Shown here: in pieces, positions 42,491 to 52,050 of the stretch
Layout: each line of letters opens with the position of its first letter
Numbering within the stretch: position 1 is the first letter of the stretch
Source of the DNA: Undibacterium sp. YM2
Lineage (GTDB): Bacteria; Pseudomonadota; Gammaproteobacteria; Burkholderiales; Burkholderiaceae_D
NCBI RefSeq assembly: GCF_009937975.1
Contig: NZ_AP018441.1
Span: 4,650,001-4,714,000, forward strand
Length of the DNA: 64,000 nt
Direction of reading: 5' to 3'
Notes under the pieces: model-generated
Told to the model about the DNA's origin: nothing
The model's input: only the letters and a program-made list of their open reading frames with translations
Database searches by the model: none
Translations under genes and position numbers: made by a program

Positions 42491-44575
42491 ATGCACTACA
42501 AACACCTCACCCTGCTCATCGCCGCCGCATACCCCGCGTTCACCCACGCACAGGAATCAACCCAAACCGAAGTCCTCATCAAAGCACAAAGACAAAACTA
42601 CCGCAGCATCTCCGCCACCGGTGCCACCAAGACCGATGCCTTGCTGGCTGACCTGCCGCAAAGCGTGCGGGTATTGACGGCTGACCTGCTCAAGGACAAT
42701 GGCGTCACCAGCCTCAACAATGCGCTGGACCTGACCAGTGGCATTGCGCGGCAAAGCAATCTGGGTGGTTTGTGGGACAGCTATGCCATGCGCGGTTTTA
42801 CCGGCGACCCTAATTTTGGGTCTGATTACATGGTCAATGGTTTCAGTTCCAGCCGTGGCTACAATGGCTTGCGCGATACTGCAAGTACGCAATCCATCGA
42901 GATATTGAAGGGGCCATCGTCGGCACTGTATGGCCGTGGCGAACCGGGTGGCACGGTGAATATCATGACCAAGAAACCGCGCTTCAAGCCTGAGTATGAT
43001 GTTGACCTGACGCTGGCCAGCCACCAGACTTACCGCATCGCTGCCGACCTGACCGGGTCAGTCAGCGACAATATCGCCTACCGCATCAATGCCGCAGCAG
43101 AACAGGGTGACAGCTACCGCGATACCATCAACAGCAAGCGCAGCTTTGTCTCGCCTTCGCTGGTGTGGCTGATAGGTGAGCGTACTACCCTCTCGTATGA
43201 ACTCGAAGCCAGTGAGCAAAAAACACCGTTTGACCGTGGCGTTCTGGCTGTGAATGGCAAGCTGGGCCTGATACCCAATTCACGCTTTCTGGGTGAACCA
43301 GGGGACGGCCTGATGACGGTGAAGTCACTGGGCCACCAGGTGTTTGTGCAGCATGATTTTAACCAGCAATGGTCGCTGCAAAGCGGCTTGTCTTATCGTG
43401 ACAGTGCGCTCAATGGCTACTCCAGCGAGGCAAATAATCTGCTGGCAGATGAACGTAGCTTGCGTCGCCAGCGCCGCTACCGTGATTTTTCTGCGACGGA
43501 TAAATCTGCGCGGGTGGAACTGGTCGGCAAGTTTGACACTGCGGCCATCAAACACCATGTCTTGCTGGGTGTGGACACCTACCAGTTTGATGACAGCCGC
43601 GTGCAGTTGCGCCGCAATCCATCGGCCACCAACGCCTATGCAATCGACATCTACAATCCTGTGTATGGCAAGAATGCCGACCCGCTGACGCTGTCCGTCA
43701 ACACCCTGGAAAACCAGCGTGCACGTGGCCTCTACCTGCAAGACCAGCTTGATCTTGGCACACAATGGAAGGCTCTGCTGGGCCTGCGCAGCGACCATTA
43801 TGACCAGACCCTGACTAATTACCGTGCATCAGTCGCCAGCAGCCAGTCACTCAGTGCCACCAGCCCGCGTGCTGGCCTGGTGTATCAGCCGATAAAGGGC
43901 ATATCGCTGTATGCCAATGTCGCAAAAGGCTTTCGCCCGAATAGCGGCATCAGCATCAGTAACACCGCTTTCCCGGCAGAAGAAAGCCGCTCTTATGAAG
44001 TGGGCCTCAAGTTTGATACACCGGATAACAAGACCAGCGCCACCATTGCGCTCTACCGTATCAAGAAAAGCAATGTGCTGACCACCAACCCGGCCAATAC
44101 CGATTTCTCGATTGCGGCAGGTGAAGTGGGCAGCAAGGGGCTGGAGCTGGATGTGGCGGGCGACATCGCCACTGACCTGCGCCTGTCTGCCGCCTATGCC
44201 TATACCGATGCAACCGTGACCAAAGGCGACAACACCATCATCACTGGCAGCCGTTTCCCGAATGTGGCCAAGCATAGCGCCAATCTCATCCTGAGCCAGT
44301 TATTCGCCATAGGCACAGCCAGGGCCAGCGTGGGTGCGGGTATCAATTATGTGGGTGAACGCCTGGGTGACGTGGCGGTTTCTTCCAGCTTTGTGCTGCC
44401 AGCTTACACAACGGTGAAACTCATGTCTTCGTACAGCCCGAGCAAAACCACGCGGGTGTCGCTGAATGTGGATAACCTGTTCAACAAACGCTATTACGCC
44501 AGTTCATATAGCCAGTTATGGGTCGCGCCGGGGGCTGAGCGCAGTATCAGCCTCACTCTGCATCAGCAATTCTGA
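42491..44575 (+). CDS. TonB-dependent receptor (siderophore/metallophore type)
   Basis: 694 residues from ATG 42491 (AGGAA site). Signal peptide 1-20 (AFTHA-QES), plug domain about 40-150 with DLPQSVRVLTADLLKDNGV and IEILKGPSSALYGRGEPGGTVN, then a 22-strand barrel ending in the expected aromatic C-terminus (LTLHQQF). It is a ferric-siderophore-type receptor by sequence. Placement after the zinc genes suggests uptake of a zinc-chelate across the outer membrane (inference); iron chelates remain possible. It overlaps the next gene by one base. Confidence 0.9.
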   Translation: MHYKHLTLLIAAAYPAFTHAQESTQTEVLIKAQRQNYRSISATGATKTDALLADLPQSVRVLTADLLKDNGVTSLNNALDLTSGIARQSNLGGLWDSYAMRGFTGDPNFGSDYMVNGFSSSRGYNGLRDTASTQSIEILKGPSSALYGRGEPGGTVNIMTKKPRFKPEYDVDLTLASHQTYRIAADLTGSVSDNIAYRINAAAEQGDSYRDTINSKRSFVSPSLVWLIGERTTLSYELEASEQKTPFDRGVLAVNGKLGLIPNSRFLGEPGDGLMTVKSLGHQVFVQHDFNQQWSLQSGLSYRDSALNGYSSEANNLLADERSLRRQRRYRDFSATDKSARVELVGKFDTAAIKHHVLLGVDTYQFDDSRVQLRRNPSATNAYAIDIYNPVYGKNADPLTLSVNTLENQRARGLYLQDQLDLGTQWKALLGLRSDHYDQTLTNYRASVASSQSLSATSPRAGLVYQPIKGISLYANVAKGFRPNSGISISNTAFPAEESRSYEVGLKFDTPDNKTSATIALYRIKKSNVLTTNPANTDFSIAAGEVGSKGLELDVAGDIATDLRLSAAYAYTDATVTKGDNTIITGSRFPNVAKHSANLILSQLFAIGTARASVGAGINYVGERLGDVAVSSSFVLPAYTTVKLMSSYSPSKTTRVSLNVDNLFNKRYYASSYSQLWVAPGAERSISLTLHQQF

Positions 44576-45729
44576 TGGACTTGGCGGCTCAAAAAACCAG
44601 CCAGCGCATCAGCGGTATCGATGCGCTGCGCGGCCTGGTCATGATGATCATGATGTTTGATCATGTGCGCGAGACTTTCTTTTTGCATCAGCAAGTGAGC
44701 GACCCCATGGACATGGGCCAGACTGCGCCAGCACTGTTCTTCACGCGGCTGGCGGCGCATCTGTGCGCGCCGGTGTTTGTGTTTCTGACTGGTTTGTCGG
44801 CATGGCTGTATGCAAACCCGCCATCTGGGCCGCGCGATGCAAGTAACTTTCTCATCAAGCGTGGTTTGCTGCTGGTAGCGCTGGAGCTGACAGTAGTCAA
44901 TTTCGCCTGGGCCGGGCAATTCCCGCCTGCGACGATTTACCTGCAAGTGATCTGGGTCATCGGCCTTTGCATGATTATCCTCGGCCTGCTGCACAAGCTG
45001 CCACCGCTGTTATTGGGCACACTGGGCCTACTGATCGTGGGTGGACACAATGCCCTGGCTGACTTGAGTATCGCACCTGGCACGGTGTGGTATACCCTGT
45101 GGGCTTTGCTGCTGCACCGTGGCTATCTGATCAGTGATGTTTCGATCAGCGTCAAGGTCAGCTACCCCCTGCTGGCGTGGATAGGCATCATCTTGCTGGG
45201 TTATGTTGCTGGTAGTTTGTATGCAGCAGGCATCAGTGCAGCACGCCGCCAACGCCTGCTGACTATCCTGGGCATCACTGCCCTGCTTATGTTTGCCGTG
45301 CTGCGCGCAGTGAATGGCTATGGCGAAACCCAGCCCTGGCAAGATCATGGCAATAGCCTGCTGACGCTGATGTCTTTCGTCAACCTGACCAAATACCCGC
45401 CCTCGCTGGACTTTGCCCTGTTGACGCTGGGTACAGGCATGTGTTGTTTAGCCTTACTGGAAAAGTATCCTGGCAAGTTAAGCCGCATCGCCAGCGTATT
45501 TGGTGGCGCACCCATGTTTTACTACCTGCTGCATCTGTATGTCTTGCTGGCTTTGCAGCACCTGATGCTTGCTGTGTATGGTGCTAATCATGGGCAGCGT
45601 TTTGGCGTCGATCATGTCTGGCAAATCTGGTTGATTGCTGCGGCCCTGATACCCGTACTGTATTACCCCTGCCGCGCCTTTGCGCGTTACAAACGGCAAA
45701 GCGGGAAGGCATGGGTTAAGTATTTTTGA
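44575..45729 (+). CDS. DUF1624 / heparan-acetyltransferase-like membrane protein
   Basis: 384 residues with about ten membrane helices. The start RISGIDALRGLVMMIMMFDHVRETFF is the DUF1624 signature, with the acyl-transfer His in FDHVRE, and the later LFFTRLAAHLCAPVFVFLTGLS is typical. Such proteins move acyl groups across the membrane to periplasmic substrates. Translationally coupled to the TonB receptor gene (ATGA-like overlap), so it may modify a cell-surface or metallophore component (inference). Confidence 0.85.
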   Translation: MDLAAQKTSQRISGIDALRGLVMMIMMFDHVRETFFLHQQVSDPMDMGQTAPALFFTRLAAHLCAPVFVFLTGLSAWLYANPPSGPRDASNFLIKRGLLLVALELTVVNFAWAGQFPPATIYLQVIWVIGLCMIILGLLHKLPPLLLGTLGLLIVGGHNALADLSIAPGTVWYTLWALLLHRGYLISDVSISVKVSYPLLAWIGIILLGYVAGSLYAAGISAARRQRLLTILGITALLMFAVLRAVNGYGETQPWQDHGNSLLTLMSFVNLTKYPPSLDFALLTLGTGMCCLALLEKYPGKLSRIASVFGGAPMFYYLLHLYVLLALQHLMLAVYGANHGQRFGVDHVWQIWLIAAALIPVLYYPCRAFARYKRQSGKAWVKYF

Positions 45730-45746
45730 TAGGTAGGGATCGCCCA

Positions 45747-45806
45747 GTAGGGTGCGCCGTGCGCACCGTCGTCGCATACAAAAACGGTGCGCATGGCGCA
45801 CCCTAC
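45747..45806. repeat. Family B palindrome
   Basis: GTAGGGTGCGCCGTGCGCAC with its inverse GCATGGCGCACCCTAC. A family A copy follows at 45856-45877. Confidence 0.75.
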
Positions 45807-45896
45807 GAAACCCGCAAACATCGCAGGTTAAGGCTGTGGCACAGCCGTAACGGGAGGCGCATTGCAATGCGCCCTATCTTACGTCTACGCTTATGG

Positions 45897-46691
45897 CTAT
45901 GATTCAGAATCTACCGGAGCAGGCGGACAAAACCACGCAAGTTCCAGCCCATCCCGTGCCATTGCGGCTTCATCGAGTATGGGGGCAAATGGCACGACAG
46001 CCTGCTGCTCCAGCCTGGCATACAGCTCTGCCGCAAAGCGGTGTGCATAGTCTTCTTTGGTGGCTTTGGTCTTACCCGCCCACTCTTCAGTCGTGCTACG
46101 TTTGTAATCGACGTGATGGCCGGTCTCATGCAAGAGTGTGCGGTACAAAATGGTATTGCGCATGGCCTGGGCATCAGATGAAATTGAATAACCCTGGCGA
46201 GTTCGGGTGATGGCATGGCCATCTTGCTGCAGACGGGCCAGCTCACGCTGGCTTTCCTGGCTCAGCGATTTTGGCCATGTATAGCCAGCCAGGTTATGCG
46301 CCTCGATGACAATGGCGGCACCAGGCTGCTTGCTTATCTCAAACGAGAATATCGCCCTTCCCCAGCACGGACGCAGGATACGCTGCTTGCGCGTGGGCTG
46401 GCGCAGCACGATGAAATCAAAAGCAGATAAAACTTCTGGCGGGCAATGCGCAATTACCCTGCAGATATCATCGATGCTGCAGGCATAAAAACAGTCAGAC
46501 CGGGTTGGTTCGACAAAGAAACGCATTTCACGCCCGGCGATATCGCGCCTGACCAGCACGTGCGTAGTCAACTTCTCATAAAAAATTTCGCCCCAGGCTT
46601 CTGGCACAACCATGCGGTTGTCATTGCCATGACCCTGGGCTTTGGTGCCTATGTTTTTATTCCTGCGGGTGGGGTTCCAGGCGCGGTGCAT
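45897..46691 (-). CDS. HEXXH metalloprotease-like protein
   Basis: 264 residues. The only recognisable motif is HETGHHVDY at about residue 186, a HEXXH zinc-binding signature with a further His and Asp, as in compact metallopeptidases. The N-terminal region is Arg-rich and has no signal peptide; the start may be an internal methionine near 46613. No adjacent gene on the same strand. Peptidase activity is inferred from the motif only. Confidence 0.6.
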   Translation of the reverse strand: MHRAWNPTRRNKNIGTKAQGHGNDNRMVVPEAWGEIFYEKLTTHVLVRRDIAGREMRFFVEPTRSDCFYACSIDDICRVIAHCPPEVLSAFDFIVLRQPTRKQRILRPCWGRAIFSFEISKQPGAAIVIEAHNLAGYTWPKSLSQESQRELARLQQDGHAITRTRQGYSISSDAQAMRNTILYRTLLHETGHHVDYKRSTTEEWAGKTKATKEDYAHRFAAELYARLEQQAVVPFAPILDEAAMARDGLELAWFCPPAPVDSES

Positions 46692-46752
46692 AGATCATGA
46701 ATGATGTTGAGAACAGCATCGATTCTAATGCAATGCGCGTGATATCACTTGG

Positions 46753-46812
46753 CAGGGTGCGCCGTGCGCACCTTTTTCCTGAGACGGATATGGTGCGTCA
46801 AGACGCACCCTG
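46753..46812. repeat. Hybrid family B/D palindrome
   Basis: Left arm CAGGGTGCGCCGTGCGCAC is of family B and right arm GGTGCGTCAAGACGCACCCTG of family D, suggesting recombination between families. Confidence 0.6.
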
Positions 46813-46832
46813 CGGGGTAATTTCTTCCCGGC

Positions 46833-47333
46833 TCAATACTTGACGATATACGTCAGCGCAAAATACGGTGGCCGGTTTTCATGGGCCTGGCCGCCGCCGG
46901 TTTTGTCTGTGCCGCCTATATAGGTGTTATACCTGGTTTCATAAGGCAGGTCAGAGTCGTTGTTACCTTCAAATGAACGGTTATGCAAACCAAAATCACC
47001 GTTGTTGATGGTGTGCGAGTGGGATGGTATCTGGTCTGTGGTGAGCGTTACGCTCTCAAGACCACCGGTTGCGTTGGTGGCATAGTTACTCAAGCCTGCA
47101 CCCTGCCCTGAACCAACGACAAAGCGGCTGCGCAGGTCTGGCAGTGTGCCGTTAACCAACATGGGATACAGGTTAGGATAAGTTGCCTGGTCGATGCGCG
47201 TGCCATCGCATAGCAGCCAGCCATTCGGCGCGCTTTGTCCCAGAAAGCTGATGACCGTGCCAACCGGCATGGCGATCAGGGCAACTACCGAGCTGCTGTC
47301 TGCGGGGAGTTCGGCATCGAGTGTATATGTCAT
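46833..47333 (-). CDS. Phage tail-collar domain protein (microcystin-dependent-protein type)
   Basis: 166 residues from ATG 47333 with an AAGGA site. The tail-collar signature is clear: GTVISFLGQSAPNGWLLCDGTRIDQATYPNLYPML, LPDLRSRFVVGSG, IPSHSHTINN and a C-terminal ENRPPYFALTYIVKY. Proteins of this kind occur in phage tails and as stand-alone cell-surface proteins. No other phage gene is near, so a stand-alone role is more likely. The initiating residues and the short length argue for a complete gene. Confidence 0.85.
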   Translation of the reverse strand: MTYTLDAELPADSSSVVALIAMPVGTVISFLGQSAPNGWLLCDGTRIDQATYPNLYPMLVNGTLPDLRSRFVVGSGQGAGLSNYATNATGGLESVTLTTDQIPSHSHTINNGDFGLHNRSFEGNNDSDLPYETRYNTYIGGTDKTGGGQAHENRPPYFALTYIVKY

Positions 47334-47519
47334 CATCCAGTCCTTTTATCTGAGTTGCACAGCGAGGGGTTAAGCGGCATAAGGCATAAGACATCAGAAC
47401 ACCCTGGGCGACCAGAGCGAGCGCCATTAATTGACATAACAATAATTGTTAATTAATTAAATTTCAAGCTTAATTCGCAAATAGCGTGCAAATCCTGGGA
47501 AAGATGAACATTACTATCT

Positions 47520-48041
47520 TCAAGGCAAGCTGAAATCAAAAGTGTAAAAATGCTGCCCTTCCTTGATATCGATGCTCATGCTGCCGCTGATGCCTGTCAG
47601 CTCATCGGTACCCGAATCCGGCACAACCTGCACCGTCAGTTGCGGTTGTCCCCGGTTCATCAGGCCGGTATGCATGAGCACGAAGCTGCCTTTTCTACCC
47701 AACAGGCTACCGCTCACCCTTTCTATCGCAACATAGCCTGCCGAGCCCTTGACCTCGCCCATTGCAGACATCATCTCGCCCAGGCTATGGGCTTGCAGGT
47801 CACCATGGAATTGCTTGTCTATCGTCATTCGGCCCAGCTTTGCTGCCTCGATGCCCGGTGCGGCGGCTTGCGGGCTGAGTTTGACTTCAAATGTGCCGCT
47901 GACCTTATGCGTGTTTTGCATGCGCTGCTCCTTTACAATGGTGGATGGGAATGCTGCAGTTTGTGCGCCGGACCTACCAGTATAGAGGCAGAACGTACTG
48001 GCGATGACAATAGTGATAGTGCTGGATAGTATGGTTTTCAT
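47520..48041 (-). CDS. DUF3224 protein with signal peptide
   Basis: 173 residues. Residues 1-26 look like a signal peptide, then the DUF3224 domain starts near HKVSGTFEVKLSPQ and shows GRMTIDKQFHGDLQAHSLGEM, RKGSFVLMHTGLM and the C-terminal SGSMSIDIKEGQHFYTFDFSL, a small beta-barrel. DUF3224 proteins usually lack a signal; an internal start at Met41 would give that form. Function unknown. An AraC-type gene is divergent, with a 105-bp gap. Confidence 0.75.
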   Translation of the reverse strand: MKTILSSTITIVIASTFCLYTGRSGAQTAAFPSTIVKEQRMQNTHKVSGTFEVKLSPQAAAPGIEAAKLGRMTIDKQFHGDLQAHSLGEMMSAMGEVKGSAGYVAIERVSGSLLGRKGSFVLMHTGLMNRGQPQLTVQVVPDSGTDELTGISGSMSIDIKEGQHFYTFDFSLP

Positions 48042-48146
48042 CTCTGCTCACTATGGAAGTTTACATGAACAGGATTACACCAGAACCATCATGCACAGGA
48101 TAGTAAAAACGCGACAAGCAGCCAAAGAAGTAAAAGAGGCACAGAG

Positions 48147-48971
48147 ATGAACCAGCCCGCTTCGACAATCACCAGCACAGACGCGGGCCAGGCACGCGGC
48201 GTGCTGCGCCCGGCCTTTAGCGAAGGTGAATTCCAGCACCACCGGCAATTGCCCTCGCCCGCGCTGGCCGGGCTGGTCGCGCATTACTGGCATGTGGCCT
48301 GGGATTTGCGCGGCCTGCCAGCGCAGGAGCAAGCGACCCTGCCACATCCGAATGTGCACCTGGTGGTGGGAAATGGCCAGGCGCGCATCTACGGCGTACA
48401 TAGCGGGCGCTTCATGCGCACGCTACAAGGCAAGGACAGAGTATTCGGCATCAAGTTCAAGCCCGGCGGCTTCTATCCATTTTACCGGCAGGCGGTGGCG
48501 CAACTGGGCAATACATCCATTGATGTGAGCGCTTGTTTTGGTAATGAGGGGAGTGATTTTTGCGAACAAATACTTGCCGCAGATGATGTACAAACCATGT
48601 GCGCTGCGGCAGAAACATTCTTGCTGCATCACCAGCCGCCAGCCGATGCGCAAATCGACCGTATCAGCACCTGGATGACGCAAATAGAGCAAGACCGCAA
48701 TATCCTCACCGTCGAAGACGTGATGGCAATCGCAGACCTGGATAAACGCAGCCTGCAAAGACTGTTCCAGAAATACGTGGGCATAGGCCCGAAGTGGGTC
48801 ATACAACGCTACCGCCTGCATGAAGCGGTGGCCCAGGTGCAAGCTGGCAAAACCCTGAACTGGGCAGCCCTGGCGCTGGAACTGGGCTACTTTGACCAGG
48901 CGCATTTTGTGCGCGATTTCAGGAAATTGGTGGGAATGACGCCGGGGGAATATGAAAAGAGTCTGGGGTAA
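48147..48971 (+). CDS. AraC-family transcriptional regulator (DUF6597-type sensor)
   Basis: 274 residues. C-terminal AraC helix-turn-helix pair at about 180-270: LTVEDVMAIADLDKRSLQRLFQKYVGIGPKWVI and ALALELGYFDQAHFVRDFRKLVGMTPGEY. The N-terminal domain (HYWHVAWDLRG, VFGIKFKPGGFYPF) is of the DUF6597 type, seen in regulators of antibiotic or stress responses. Divergent from the DUF3224 gene, which it may control. Confidence 0.87.
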   Translation: MNQPASTITSTDAGQARGVLRPAFSEGEFQHHRQLPSPALAGLVAHYWHVAWDLRGLPAQEQATLPHPNVHLVVGNGQARIYGVHSGRFMRTLQGKDRVFGIKFKPGGFYPFYRQAVAQLGNTSIDVSACFGNEGSDFCEQILAADDVQTMCAAAETFLLHHQPPADAQIDRISTWMTQIEQDRNILTVEDVMAIADLDKRSLQRLFQKYVGIGPKWVIQRYRLHEAVAQVQAGKTLNWAALALELGYFDQAHFVRDFRKLVGMTPGEYEKSLG

Positions 48972-49038
48972 GGTGCAGCTTATATGCAGCTTGTATAATT
49001 TCGACACATCTTATTGACAATCATATACATCAGAAATC

Positions 49039-49860
49039 ATGTTCAAATTTTTTCTTGCGCTGGCTTTGGCTCTCCATGCTGTTTGCGCCAGCGCAGCCGT
49101 AAAACCTTACTCCGCTGATGTCAGCACCTGGAAAGAGATCACTGTCCCTGCATCAGAAGAAGAGCGGGAAGTATGGCGTTACGCAGCCAATGATTCTGAG
49201 ATCGCATGGCGCGTATATACCGAGGGAACTATTGTCAAGGCAAAACTGGATGATCATCATTCAAAGAAGGCAGACAGGGACACGCGCTTTGTCATTGCAG
49301 CAGAACCGTTGTCCGGTTTTTCAAAAACATCATTCACCGAAGTGGATGACGGCTGGCTGGTTGGCTATAACCGTGGCGAATTTGGCGCGTCTCTTTACTG
49401 GTTTAGCAAGGACAGAAAAAAACATTACAAAATATCTGATCACCAGATCATACGGTTCATTCAAAAAAGTAATGCCTTGTATGCGATAGAGGGCCTGTCT
49501 CATCTTGGAGTTTCCAGAGGCTCATTGATCAAGTTTATCAAGCACTCTGGCCGCTGGCTGGCTAGCACAGAAGTCAAGTTACCTTGTGCGCCCAATACCG
49601 CCAGCCTGAAGCGTAATCAGGAACTGTTGCTGGCCTGCCCGGATGCCTTGCTTGCCATAGATCAGGATAATTTCATTCACACTTTGTATAAGCCATTTAT
49701 CCAGGATGGTATATGGCCCATATCGTCCGTTCTGTCTGAAACAGAAGACTATCTCTACATAGGCGCAGTTCAATATGTGATTCAGGTTGATCTGAACAGC
49801 AAGCAAATACGTTACCTGATACCGGACGAAAGTTTGCTCAACAAACGATCAGCAAAATAA
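49039..49860 (+). CDS. Secreted protein of unknown function
   Basis: 273 residues with a signal peptide (about 1-19, AVCASA-AV). The mature chain is beta-rich with aromatic blade-like segments (DGWLVGYNRGEFGASLYWF, SVLSETEDYLYIGA), which may form a partial beta-propeller. A single clear cysteine pair (KLPCAPN, LLACPDA). No known family recognised. It stands alone, 68 bp after the AraC-type gene. Confidence 0.65.
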   Translation: MFKFFLALALALHAVCASAAVKPYSADVSTWKEITVPASEEEREVWRYAANDSEIAWRVYTEGTIVKAKLDDHHSKKADRDTRFVIAAEPLSGFSKTSFTEVDDGWLVGYNRGEFGASLYWFSKDRKKHYKISDHQIIRFIQKSNALYAIEGLSHLGVSRGSLIKFIKHSGRWLASTEVKLPCAPNTASLKRNQELLLACPDALLAIDQDNFIHTLYKPFIQDGIWPISSVLSETEDYLYIGAVQYVIQVDLNSKQIRYLIPDESLLNKRSAK

Positions 49861-49994
49861 GAAGCATCAATACGATATCAGTTCAAGGCAGTAGGCCCGG
49901 TCAACAGCCATTAATCCATCACACTCACACTTGCAATATAGTTAAGTGTGAGCTATCTTTAAATGACCATCCCTGTCCTGCCACAGGAGTACAC

Positions 49995-50828
49995 ATGCAA
50001 TACGATCCGAGCAAAGCGGCCTTGTTCCATCCTGAATCCCAGCCTGCCTTGTTGGGGACGGAGTTGCCGTGGACCACGCATGCCATCTGCGCCGAATTGT
50101 CGCGGCTGGCTTACTGGCATTATGACAAAGGCGGCCAGGTGCTTGAGCACTTCCAGGGGGTATTGGCGCAGGCACAGTTTGGAGCAGCAACGCTGTTCAC
50201 GGATACAGGCACCAGCACCCAGGGGGTTGCCGTCACCAAGGGTGAAACAGCCTACGTCGCCTTTCGCGGCACCCAGCCGGACGACCCTACCGACATCCTC
50301 ATCGATGGTCTGTTCTGGCCAGTGAACTGGCAGGGTGATGGCCAGGTGCATGATGGTTTCTTGCGCGCCTACAACAGCATAGCGCCACAACTGCAAGACT
50401 GGCTGGGCAAGTGCACTGCCAAAACCGTTTATCTGACCGGCCATAGCCTGGGTGCTGCCATTGCCACCCTGGCCGCCGCCCTGCTGCCCGAGACCCGCCT
50501 CGTCACCTTTGGCTCACCCAGGGTCGGCAATGTGGCCTTTACATCCATGTTCAAAAGTCGCGTGGTCGACCGCTATGTCAATTGCGCAGACGTGGTCGCC
50601 ATCTTGCCGCCAGAGTCAGAATATTATGAGCATGTGCACGGCATGCATTATCTTGACCGCCACGGTGCATTGATAGCCGCACCGAGCAGCCTCGACATCT
50701 TGCAGGATCAGACGATAGCCAAGGCAGAATACCTGTTTGAATATGCGTGGCGTAGCGAGAACGTGGGTTTTCGTTCACTGGCCGATCATGCGCCGGTGAA
50801 TTATGTGCATGCGGTGTTGGGTTTGTGA
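49995..50828 (+). CDS. Lipase class 3 family protein
   Basis: 277 residues from ATG 49995 with a CAGGAG site. Fold and motif are those of class 3 lipases: YVAFRGTQPDDPTDILID (oxyanion region), the nucleophile elbow TGHSLGAAIATLAA (Ser about 152), then LVTFGSPRVGN with the following Asp and the late HGMHYLDRHG region with the His. No signal peptide, so probably intracellular or exported by another route. Substrate unknown. Confidence 0.88.
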   Translation: MQYDPSKAALFHPESQPALLGTELPWTTHAICAELSRLAYWHYDKGGQVLEHFQGVLAQAQFGAATLFTDTGTSTQGVAVTKGETAYVAFRGTQPDDPTDILIDGLFWPVNWQGDGQVHDGFLRAYNSIAPQLQDWLGKCTAKTVYLTGHSLGAAIATLAAALLPETRLVTFGSPRVGNVAFTSMFKSRVVDRYVNCADVVAILPPESEYYEHVHGMHYLDRHGALIAAPSSLDILQDQTIAKAEYLFEYAWRSENVGFRSLADHAPVNYVHAVLGL

Positions 50829-51142
50829 GGGGCCTTGTATCCGAGTATCAAAGCAATATCCAAGACCCATCACCACAGAGGATAAGCGTGTAGGTACGAT
50901 TAGCGGAGCGTAATCGTACGCATGCCTCGCAAAAAAACGATAAGCGTAAGGTATTGCAATGCACCTCTTGTTACGGCTACATCACGGTTTAAGGTCAAAT
51001 TGTAGTTCACTTGTCATTGCCACGCAGATGCGGGCGATTACACGCTGCTAATCGCGCCTACTTCCCTGAAGTGAGCGAATATCTGTCTCACCTGCTCTCA
51101 TCAAAAGTGCTATCCTGAGCTTACACTTTACCCGATTCCACC
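50829..51142. repeat. Intergenic region with family C palindromes
   Basis: Family C at 50890-50924 (GTAGGTACGATTAGCGGAGC) and a decayed opposite copy at 51029-51061, with a partial family A segment near 50950. No gene. Confidence 0.65.
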
Positions 51143-51976
51143 ATGCCTGCCAGCCCGCAAAAACAATTCACCATGCTACCCTGCCACCTGGCTGGCGTAG
51201 AGGCCGTGCGTGCACAATCGCGGCACAAGTTTGGGCGGCACATGCATGAGCAGTTTGGCATAGGGGTCGTGGTGCAGGGTGCACAAAAATCCCTCAGCGG
51301 CGTGGGCATGGTCGAGGCCATGGCGGGCGATACGATTACCGTCAACCCCGGTGAAATCCACGATGGCACACCCATAGGCGAAAACGGACGCTGCTGGCAA
51401 ATGCTGTATGTGGAGCCTGCGCTTATCGCCAGCCTCATGGGCGACATCACGGAAGGCAAGACTGTGCAGGCAGAATTCAGTTTGCCTGTCATGCGTGACA
51501 AACGTATCAGCCAGGCGGTGCAGACATTGTTTGCAACCATGACATCTCCGCAGGGGACGCATGCATCAGCAGAAGAACAGATACTCATGCTGTTTGCCCG
51601 CGTCATGCAGCCAACCACCCTGCTCAGCCACAACGTGCAAAGTGTGCAGGGTGTGCAGGGTGTGCCGTCAGCCATACAGCACGCGCGCAGCCGCATTGAT
51701 GATGATCCGACCGCCCTCCTCAGTCTGCAAGACCTGGCGCAGCAAAGTGGCCTGAGCCGTTTCCAGCTCTTGCGTGCTTTTGCCAAGGCCACCGGCATGA
51801 CGCCGCATGCCTATATCCTGCAACGCCGCCTGCACCATGCCCGCCGCCTGATTGCAGCGGGCATGCCACTGGTACAAGTCGCGATGGATAGCGGCTTTGC
51901 TGACCAAAGCCATCTGACGCGGCTGTTCGTGCGTAATTTTGGAATATCACCCGGGGTATATAGCTCGAGGAGCTAG
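51143..51976 (+). CDS. AraC-family transcriptional regulator with cupin domain
   Basis: 277 residues. N-terminal AraC-type cupin (RHKFGRHMHEQFGIGVVVQGAQ, NPGEIHDGTPIGENGRCWQML) and C-terminal helix-turn-helix pair (LLSLQDLAQQSGLSRFQLLRAFAKATGMTPHAYILQRRL, LVQVAMDSGFADQSHLTRLFVRNFGISPGVY). A short repeated stretch GTGCAGGGTGTGCAGGGTGT lies in the linker. The downstream EamA transporter gene starts 74 bp later on the same strand and is the likely regulated gene. Confidence 0.9.
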   Translation: MPASPQKQFTMLPCHLAGVEAVRAQSRHKFGRHMHEQFGIGVVVQGAQKSLSGVGMVEAMAGDTITVNPGEIHDGTPIGENGRCWQMLYVEPALIASLMGDITEGKTVQAEFSLPVMRDKRISQAVQTLFATMTSPQGTHASAEEQILMLFARVMQPTTLLSHNVQSVQGVQGVPSAIQHARSRIDDDPTALLSLQDLAQQSGLSRFQLLRAFAKATGMTPHAYILQRRLHHARRLIAAGMPLVQVAMDSGFADQSHLTRLFVRNFGISPGVYSSRS

Positions 51977-52050
51977 CCTGCAATTTTATTCAAGACGACG
52001 CCATTTCAAGCTGGCACGCTGTCACTTTTCCATACAGGGTGAGGCAGGCG

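Noticed and set aside
46833..47333. Prophage remnant
   Set aside because: Only a tail-collar domain protein is present, a family also found as stand-alone genes; no other phage genes are near.
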